A DNA stretch of 64,000 bases from the NCBI RefSeq assembly GCF_037126465.1, contig NW_026999348.1, forward strand, positions 682,001-746,000, given 5' to 3'. This DNA is from Ornithodoros turicata (lineage: Eukaryota > Arthropoda > Arachnida > Ixodida > Argasidae). Of this stretch, positions 56,725 through 64,000 are shown piece after piece. The translations under genes and the position numbers were made by a program. The notes beneath the pieces were generated by a model, which saw nothing but the letters and a program-made list of their open reading frames with translations, was not told the origin of the DNA and did not search any database. Position 1 is the stretch's first letter. Every line of letters begins with the position of its first letter.

Positions 56725-57250
56725 TGCCAGGACCTACCTGTTTCCCGTGTACCCGGAGTCGTCGCGTTTGAGGAAGCTGCTTCCAAAACGACACTCGCGG
56801 AGACAAAAAAAGAGAGAGTAAAATACTATGAAATTTGGTGCGATCTGATCTCATCTGAAATTTGGTATGATCTGATATAAAAATAATATTAAAAAGTGTC
56901 CTAAGCTTGTTTTTCAAAATGTGCACGTGAAATCCGGGTTTCGGAGTTTGAGCTCCGTACCCTTTTCTCTGTTGCATCCTGAGAGGTCGCGTTTGACAAA
57001 ATCGCTCCGAAAACGACACTCGTCATGGCCAAATGGCCAACTTTAGCAACTGCGGCGCCTAATATATCTTGGTACAAAAATAATATCAAAATGTCCTCAG
57101 GTGTTTTTGTAATATGTATGTGTGGAATTATGATCACGGAGTTTGATCCCCGTACCAGTTTCCCCTGCTGGACCCTGAGAGGTCGCATTTCACAAAATCG
57201 TCTCCTATGCCCAAGATCCGAGGACAAAATCTTAAAGCGTGCTTCGCCTG
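56725..57250. repeat. Degenerate tandem repeat, about 200-bp units, 2.5 copies
   Basis: Three blocks share CCGTACC, GAGAGGTCGC(G/A)TTT, a CAAAATCG-like stretch and AAACGACACTCG, at about 56750, 56955 and 57155. Between them AAAATAATATTAAAA / AAAATAATATCAAAA and TTTGAGCTCCGTACC / TTTGATCCCCGTACC recur. Small minus-strand frames through it are repeat translations. Confidence 0.6.
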
Positions 57251-57554
57251 CATTACACCCATAGACGCAATGCATAGGAAACGGATAATTTAATTTTGGA
57301 GGAAAACGTCGACACTGGACGTCGACACACAGGTTCCACACTGGATCCTATGAGATCTATATATTCAAGAAATTATGCCGAAAAAGAATTATCCGTATAT
57401 CTACAAGGCTTTTGTTCTCGCGGCGTTTGAAATTCTACACACTGTACTCAATGGGACAGAAGTAGAATTCGCGATCCATCGTGATTTCACAGTCTAATAC
57501 ATCAAAAGCTTTCGACTACAGTTTCACAATGAGCAGGAGCGTGGTGGGTGTGGT

Positions 57555-58211
57555 CACGGGCCCCCGACCCAGCCGCGGTCCGACCCGGCCCGCGAGCCGA
57601 GCTTGTTATTGGCTGTGTGCTCCAGGCCGGGTCGAGCCCAGGCCGAAAAAATACGCCGGCACCGCGGGTCGGGCCGGGCCGTCGAAATACGCCACCACCG
57701 CGGGCCCGCCGACAAAAGTGTTTGCGAGACTCAAGCTGGACCGGGTCACGCAGCTAATTCCACACAATGGAGGACTATTAGTTGATATCATCACGCGCTT
57801 GCGTCATTCATGTGCATATATTTGCAAAGACAAACAAATGACACACCATTATGCGTATGATTCGACCCCCCAGAACATTCTCAAAGCCACTTCACATTGC
57901 TTGGTGAGAGGGGTAGGGACTGGGAGAAGCAGTTTGTCGACAGCATCCTCTACCTCGGCAAAAACTTGACAGTGTAACGATAATGCCCGCGTGCGTTCTG
58001 AATTTAATTTGGTCTCGCGCTGTTACGGTGTTAAACCGCCAGCACTTGTATGTTTGTGGTCTTGTCTTCTCTTCTTATAAATTTTCTTAGAATGTACTTA
58101 GCGCCATAAGCACGTACGTAACGGCTGGAAATACTAGGCCAGGATATACTCGCCGAGTCACCGGGCCGGGCCGGGTCGGGCCCGGAAAAGTCGGCCCGTG
58201 CAGGGCTCTAT
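57555..58211. mobile_element. hAT-like element D, with GGGCCGG iterons
   Basis: The inverse of the right end reads TAGAGCCCTGCACGGGCC, a familiar hAT-type terminus. The left end starts CACGGGCCCCCGACCC and appears to lack the first ten bases. Flanks share GTGTGGT. Both ends are dense in GGGCCGGG/CCCGGCCC, giving a GC-rich stretch at 57550-57760 whose open frames are not genes. Confidence 0.55.
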
Positions 58212-58582
58212 GTGGTGCTGGTGAAAGGGCTCACATCTGTGGGGAACGTCACGTCTGACGAGGAATGTGCGTCCTGGGCCGAGGGAATCCCATTGTGTTC
58301 CCGAGGGCATGAAAGTGCGACTAAAAAGTGAGACATCACACTTGAAGAGGGCTTTGTCTAACGTCACTTTCGCACGTAGGATAGTCGACTGTGCGTTTGA
58401 GCACGTGTAAATGGGAGGAGGAATGAAACTCGAAATGGAGGGGAATTATCAGAGTTAAGCGCATATTCTCCTCTAAGAACCAGCACAGCAAGCAAGACGG
58501 ATTTGATAAAAAACATCTACAAAATAAAGGTGTGCTTTTACGGCCAAAGAGACTGAATAAGATTTATATTTTAATTCCGCGT

Positions 58583-58850
58583 TAACACCGCGAAGCAACT
58601 GTGGCTATGAGCGTAGTACAGACGTGGACAGATGGAGAGAGGACAGCAGAAAGGAGTGGGCGTCAGAGGGGTTAGTATGTGTCCTGGGCCGACTTCACGG
58701 GGAACTGTGCCGATATTCGTCTGGAAAGTGGTCGGGAAACCCATGGAAAACCTCAGATCGATGGCAGGATTCGAACCCGTGTCACCTCTCAGTCTCGGCG
58801 TGGAAAGCGGCCCACCTAACCACTATGCCACGGGAGCTGGCCAATAGCAT
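58583..58850 (-). repeat. tRNA-derived SINE family B, full-length copy (antisense)
   Basis: Minus strand from the right: CTCCCGTGGCATAGTGGTTA (A-box region), GGGTTCGAATCCTG (B box), then body with AGGTTTTCC, CCAGACGAATATCGG, CCATCTGTCCACGTCTG and GCTTCGCGGTG at its 3' end. Same order as the + copy at 63160. Pol III-type head, no protein. Confidence 0.9.
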
Positions 58851-60124
58851 TTCTGGTGACTTTACTTTAAAATGAGAAAAGACAACGCTGCAGATACTGC
58901 GTTCCACTGAAATTCGTATTTTGGGAAATCAAGTGCTCCCTTCTTATTAGTATCAAGTTTTTAAACTCTTTCTGAAATTGGACTTAGGGCTGTAAAAAGC
59001 TGTACAAAAATTCTTATGGCTGTAGTGTACCGTTATTGCCATGTGATCTGTCCGCCGATGATTCCCTTTTAATCGTTACATAATATGTGACTGTCATCTA
59101 TTTGCAGGTGTGTAATGTATGCTTATTTTTACGATTCACGCTTTTCCTTAATTTTTCTTCGTAGCACCACAGGGAAGACTGGTTCCCACCAGTATGAAAT
59201 TTGATGGGTACCGTAGTGGCTGTGAGCTCGTATATCTTGTCTAACGACTCTCTATAACTCTATTTAGGAGAAGCGAACGCAAAGCATTTTTTTTTCGTTC
59301 CTTCATGCGTACACTTGTCTCGGCGACATAATGCTTAAATTGTGCATGGCAGAGCCGTTGTGCCTGCGCTGTCCGGCACCGTTATTCACGAACGAGATGT
59401 AAATGTAATCTAAGTAGGAGAGTACAAATTTATGAAGGAGCACAAATTCATAATAGAGGTGAAAGATGTGTCAGCAAGCCGTCAGCGGACCTATTGTATA
59501 AAGAGATTAGTTATCTTCAAGAATGTTCCTGATTGTCCTTCTTTCATGTTCTCCTCCCCTTTTCAGGTTTTGCGCCCTTTGGGGAAGTAAAGCTTCAGTT
59601 GCTAGTCAGCGCTCTGTGTGTCCACTTGTTTCTTCTTCGTGTCCCGTGTCTGCGCGGTTTTCTACGTAGTTTTACGTAGAGAGGACAGCACCGCAGTGAC
59701 TCCATTTGGGAGAGTCAACTTGTCTCAAGCACAAACGCCACTGCGGTGTAAAAGCCACATCGAGGCGCATTCGATGAACTGCGAATGCAACATCTTGACG
59801 AGAGGTATATCGAGGCACGCGCAAAGCCAGCGCTGGATCAACTGTGCTCAGCATGGCTGGGAGGAGGATGTCAGCGTCGCAGTGGTGGGAAGCCAGAGGG
59901 GGTCACGAGGCGTCCAAGTGAGGGACGGCTCAGTCGAACGAGTCATTTGACTCCCACTGGCATGGAGTGACCCCATGGGGGGAGTCACTTGCACTCCACA
60001 CACACACACAAAAAAAGCACCAAAACGAAGCACCCTTGCAATAAATTCCGTTTCCTTGCAGCATCCCCTAACTGCACCAGTTCTTGACCTCAACATACAA
60101 ATGTAAATTCACTTTGATCACTTA
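58851..60124. other. No firm gene; possible LTR-like end near 59560-59660
   Basis: 59570-59640 (TTTGGGGAAGTAAAGCTTCA, then AGTCAGCGCTCTGTG) has the look of a retroelement end, but no partner. A (CA)n run sits at 59999-60010. Short frames otherwise. Confidence 0.3.
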
Positions 60125-61965
60125 TATGAATGAATGAATGAATGAATTTTATTTCCACTTTAAGTCGTGGTGGGAGCCGTGAAAAAAAGTCGCAGTTACG
60201 GCTTGACGGGCTCACAGCTCCCGTACAAAATGGCATTAGTTAAGCGACACGAAAAGCATCCGTGGAATGTAAACTAAATGCATTCAATATGAATATCTTT
60301 CTTTGACACTGCTATTGGATCAAGAGATGATTCGTTCAAGATACACTCGTATATGCAACACATCTGTTCACCATGTCTGGTTCTGAATTGCGGGATATGC
60401 CAAAAGCTCTTGGCGTGATGATTATAAGGATAACTATGCTCTTTGAGGTCAAACAGTGAAAATATATTAGCTAAGCACTTTTTATGAGCAGTACCGTAGT
60501 ATATCGATACAGGTTATGAATATTAATCATCGAGTACTGTTCAAACAAACCAGTTTTGGTGTGGTTATATGGTAGACAATAAAAGCTCGAAGGCATTTCT
60601 TTTGCAACACAAGCAACTTATTTAGGTTGAACATTCTGGTTGTTCCCCATACCAAGCAGCAGTAGTTAAAATGTGAGTACATTAATGAGGGCATGATAAC
60701 TTGTTTGGTTTGATGTGTACGATATCTACACAGAAATCCAAGGATTCGCGATGCCTTGGAATGCACGTCATTAACGTGTAATGACCAAGAAAGTGTAGAA
60801 GAAAAAGTTACGCCGAGAGTTTTGGCATTTTCTACTATGTCGACAACTGTGTTATCCATCTCAAGATTTACTGAGTGCTGAACTTGTCCATTTTCTTGCG
60901 TTGAAGAAGAGCGCCCTAGTTTTACTGGCGTTAATTTTCAAACAGTTAAGATCAGCCCAATACTTTACCCGTTCCAGCACCCTATTTGCATGTGTGACTA
61001 TCCCGTCAGGGTCTGAACCGTGAAAAAACAGGCTCGTATCGTCGGCATATATGATAAACTTAGCGTTCTTAGTGATCATGACTATGTCGTTGATGTAGAC
61101 ACTAAAGAGGAAAGGACCAAGTAAGCTACCTTGCGGAGCACCACGGCTAATCTTATTAAGTGCGGAAGAGTAGCCATTAATGACAACCTTCTGATACCTA
61201 TTATCTAAATATGACGAGAATAGCGAAAGTGCCGTGCCCCGGATTCCATAACGCGATAGTTTTAGTAACAGCATTCTATGTGATAACGAATCAAATGCTT
61301 TGCTGAAATCAATGAAAATTCCCAGAGTAATGAGTTTCCTTTCAATGTGTTTTAGTATGGTTTCTTTCTGTACATAAGAGAGCCAGCTCAGTCGATCTGT
61401 TCTTTCGGAAACCGAACTGCCACTCTGAGAGACAGTTTTATATTTTCAGGTAGGAAGAGAGGTGGCTACTAATGATCCGCTCAAGGCCCTTCGACAGAAC
61501 GGGTAAAATGGAAATTGGGCGATAGTTGGATGGGCAATTTATGTCACCTGATTTATGGATCACGATAAATTTGCCAACTTCCATGCCTTTTGAAAGACAC
61601 CCATCGAGCATGGAAAGATTAAAGATATAGACTAAGCAAGGAGTTATAATATCGATTGCTGCCTTAATAGGGCCTATTTGCATATCGTATGCATCCAACA
61701 CATTGTTATGTCTTATGCTAAGAAAGCTGTTAGAAACTCCTACATCGTCAGCAGGGAAAAGAAACATGGAGTTTCTTCTGCCCTCTGATACATATCTACA
61801 AGCTCCGTTGACTTCAACACCGGTATTGTTACTCAAGTAAGGAAGCGAGACCAGATCGTTATTAAAAATTTGAGCCATTTCATTACCATAGTAAATGATT
61901 CCTTCAAGGCTTATCTGCTGCAGGGGTTGGAAAGTTTTCCTATGGTTTAAAACTTCGTACGTCAA
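60125..61965 (-). pseudogene. Minus-strand LINE, RT in three broken frames, TGAA tail
   Basis: Fingers at 61438-61965 (VGKFIVIHKSGD, SNYRPISILPVLSKGLERII), palm at 60861-61274 (ISRGAPQGSLLGPFLFSVYI, FIIYADDTSLFF with YADD), thumb at 60527-60859 (NAKTLGVTFSSTLSWSLHV). At least two frameshifts separate them, one near 61300-61430 where motif A should be. The 3' end (60128-60150) is a (TTCA)n tail as read on the minus strand. It differs from the other LINEs in the window (YADD, not FADD), so it is a separate lineage. Endonuclease absent, dead copy. Confidence 0.85.
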
Positions 61966-63159
61966 GGTGTACTGGCAGTTAGAACATACAGCAGAAAGAC
62001 ATGATTTATTATAAATGGTATTTTACATTTTTTACAAGTCGAAATGGTTCCAGACTATAGGCTTAGGATCAGAGACATTTATTGCTTTAACAATTAGCAC
62101 TCCTTTGAGACAAGAGAGCAGCGCAATAAGCTGCAGAGACTAGGTTACACACGCCTTGCTCTTAAAATTGAAACACCTGAACCACTTGCTCAACTTTGGA
62201 ATTACCTGGAATTGGCATTACCTGGAAATTAATGAAGCACAGTAACTAGTTATGGCAACTAGTAGTTTTTAATCGATGTACATTATGAGATTTGTGCAAA
62301 GTTTCAATCTGTATAAGCTATAAACTGTGGTTGCACGTTAATGTAACAGTTAATCAGTTAAGCTCAAGAACTGTGCATAACGTTTACGGTAAAGAGGGTG
62401 GCGACCAGCTATGCCGTTGTGTCCTCCATACACGGTGCCCAACCATGAACCTTTCGGTCAAAACAGAGAATGATGCAGACATTTGCAGGTCATGTCCTGT
62501 GTGATGGATGATGGTAGGATACATATGGGTCTCTCCCGACTTCTCCAAGTAAAGTGTTTTAAGAGTGAAATAAAGAGTGACAGGAACACAATACCGCATT
62601 ATCGGATAATAATATAATTTCATAAGTTCATAATCATTGAGTTCAAGTTTCATAATTCTCTTCCGCGGAAAATGCATACTTTATTTCAGGGGTTAAAATT
62701 GTGTTTGTATTTGCTGCCGTGAATGAAATAAGGTTAAATGAAGATGTCTCTCATCAGCACTGCAGTGATTCGATTGACCCAAGCCATTTTAGAGAACCTA
62801 CTGCAGCAGCACACACACACACACACAAATAGAGATACGATGATGAGATGGGGCTGATGCCGGCCAGCAGGCTGGGCGCTGCCCCAGTGCCACTTGTACG
62901 TGATGAGAGATGATGATGGATATGATAGGGGGTCCGGTAATCAAAGCAGGGTGGAGAGGCCTGTTGATAACAAGAAGTCCCAGAGGTGACGCAGACCTTG
63001 GCGTGTATGAGCTGGACTGGACCATGGGCCCAGCACCTTGCAGCACTGCAGCAGCGAAAAGCCCCTTTCCAAGCAAAAAGAAGGACTTATGAGCAGATTT
63101 GCTACATCATCACGCATACACTATATACTTTATTTTTAATATACTTTCAAAAAAGAGAC
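61966..63159. other. No gene recognised
   Basis: Short frames only; (CA)n at 62811-62827; a GATGATGAGATGG-rich stretch near 62900-62935. Nothing else to support. Confidence 0.45.
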
Positions 63160-63433
63160 CAACTCCCGTGGCATAGTGGTTAGGATGATCGCTTTCCACA
63201 CAGAGACTGGGAGGGGACACGGGTTCGAATCCTGTCACCTGCTGTGCTGTCTGAGGTTTTCCCTGGGTTTTCCGAAGACTTTCCAGACGAATGTGGCACA
63301 GTTTCCCCTGAAGTCGGCCAAGGACGCATACTAACCCCCCCACTCCTTCCTGCTGTCCTCTCTCCATCTGTCCACGCCTGTACGCCGCTCATAGCTACAG
63401 TTGCTTCGCGGCGCTAACTTCGGAACTTAAAAA
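63160..63433 (+). mobile_element. tRNA-derived SINE family B, complete copy with target duplication
   Basis: Starts AACTCCCGTGGCATAGTGGT, B box GGGTTCGAATCCTG at about 63221, body to GCTTCGCGGCGCTAA, then a short A tail. Flanked by the 9-bp direct repeat AAAAGAGAC (63151-63159 and 63434-63442). It needs LINE machinery in trans; which LINE cannot be told because the tail is a plain A run. The frames across it are shadows. Confidence 0.92.
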
Positions 63434-63442
63434 AAAAGAGAC

Positions 63443-64000
63443 GTACATGTGGTCACCGAACCCGAAGCCCATCTCCTTGTAGCGATTGTCATGTGCTGGA
63501 ATCAGTTGAAGTAGGTTACCTGGAATGACAAAAATTAAACCAGTGTTCGTAGCAACGACAGAGCGGTGTCAAAAGGTGCCAAGTACAGTAAACAATAGAA
63601 TATAGACAACTATATTTTCCCATTAGTCATTTTCTACGGATATGTTGCAGTCACAGTGCCAAATATAAACGAAATAGTCAAAGTAAATGCCAAAGCTAGC
63701 TTACCTGTGAAGAAGTACTATGCGTGCTCTTAACCCTATGGCATCTTTTTTTAGTTGTTTTCGCACTCAATTTGCGCACTGTGCTTTCACGTAGTGCTAG
63801 AATCACATAGGCTGGACATGAACAATATTCTCAAGTTTCTCGTTTCACAACACCAATTAATTGATCGCCTATTAGGAGCATTCTCGCAAATCTTTTGCGT
63901 TATCGCCTTAGGGACTTCATGTGACATCTGCGATAGGTAGTACAAACACAGCACGGAAACAGCAATGAGTTCAAAAATGAAAGAAAGCGTGACAGTGATC
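63443..64000. other. No gene recognised
   Basis: Short frames only to the window edge. Confidence 0.45.

Noticed and set aside
57481..57969. 162-codon Pro/Arg/Gly-rich frame
   Set aside because: It overlaps the GGGCCGG iterons of hAT-like element D; the composition is a by-product of the repeat.
1..64000. CRISPR array, operon, bacterial regulatory sites, rRNA
   Set aside because: None seen. Direct repeats present are tandem satellites or element iterons without spacers, and genes have spliceosomal introns.

Overview
The window looks like intergenic or intronic DNA from a large, repeat-rich arthropod genome. A chelicerate, most likely a tick, is my best guess. This rests on GT-AG introns, on the mix of repeats (Penelope-like elements, several LINE lineages with TGAAA, GAATT or TGAA tails, tRNA-derived SINEs, hAT-like and CACTA-like elements) and on general familiarity with such repeats. 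No search was run. I see no single-copy housekeeping gene, no operon and no CRISPR array.

Layout. 1-13.9 kb: a dispersed repeat, a TIR element holding a long hairpin, a foldback, a truncated LINE 3' end, a GATA microsatellite, and a LINE (7.3-9.96 kb) split by a 1-kb composite insertion that joins a tRNA-like module to a Penelope 5' coding segment; LTR fragments follow. 14-16 kb: a 129-bp tandem repeat and a 1.2-kb hAT-like element. 19.3-20.2 kb: a GC-rich LTR-element remnant. 20.64-30.27 kb: a 9.6-kb TTAA-flanked element with two inward-facing multi-exon genes. On the + strand is a protein with a P2X7-type C-terminal (ballast) domain. On the - strand is a THAP-domain transposase with at least 14 exons, itself hit by a 1.29-kb hAT-like element. 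31.7-32.7 kb: a broken copia remnant. 34.3-41.4 kb: a multi-exon zinc-finger gene of an uncharacterised expanded family, cut in two by nested Penelope-like elements (36.26-40.16 kb). 41.75-43.5 kb: a CACTA-like element. 44.5-45.3 kb: a SINE and a 391-bp palindromic CACTA-like MITE. 45.9-52.5 kb: a three-deep nest (Penelope > LINE > CACTA-like, plus a hAT-like element). 53-64 kb: a 156-bp hAT-like MITE, a degenerate satellite, a LINE with a long intact reverse transcriptase, another hAT-like element, two tRNA-derived SINEs and a broken minus-strand LINE.

Working logic. Almost every recognisable protein belongs to a mobile element. The two genes of the TTAA-flanked element are the best candidate for an undescribed system: TIRs, TTAA duplications, THAP DNA-binding domain and DxxH motif all fit the Kolobok/T2 type, and the ballast-domain protein would be a second cargo or accessory gene. 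Two RNA-level signals also stand out: a hammerhead-like hairpin module at four Penelope 3' ends, and a tRNA-like domain fused to a Penelope 5' segment in a tandem-plus-foldback arrangement.

Coordinates of exons, TIRs and target-site duplications were read by eye from the sequence. Family assignments come from motif memory and are graded by confidence.
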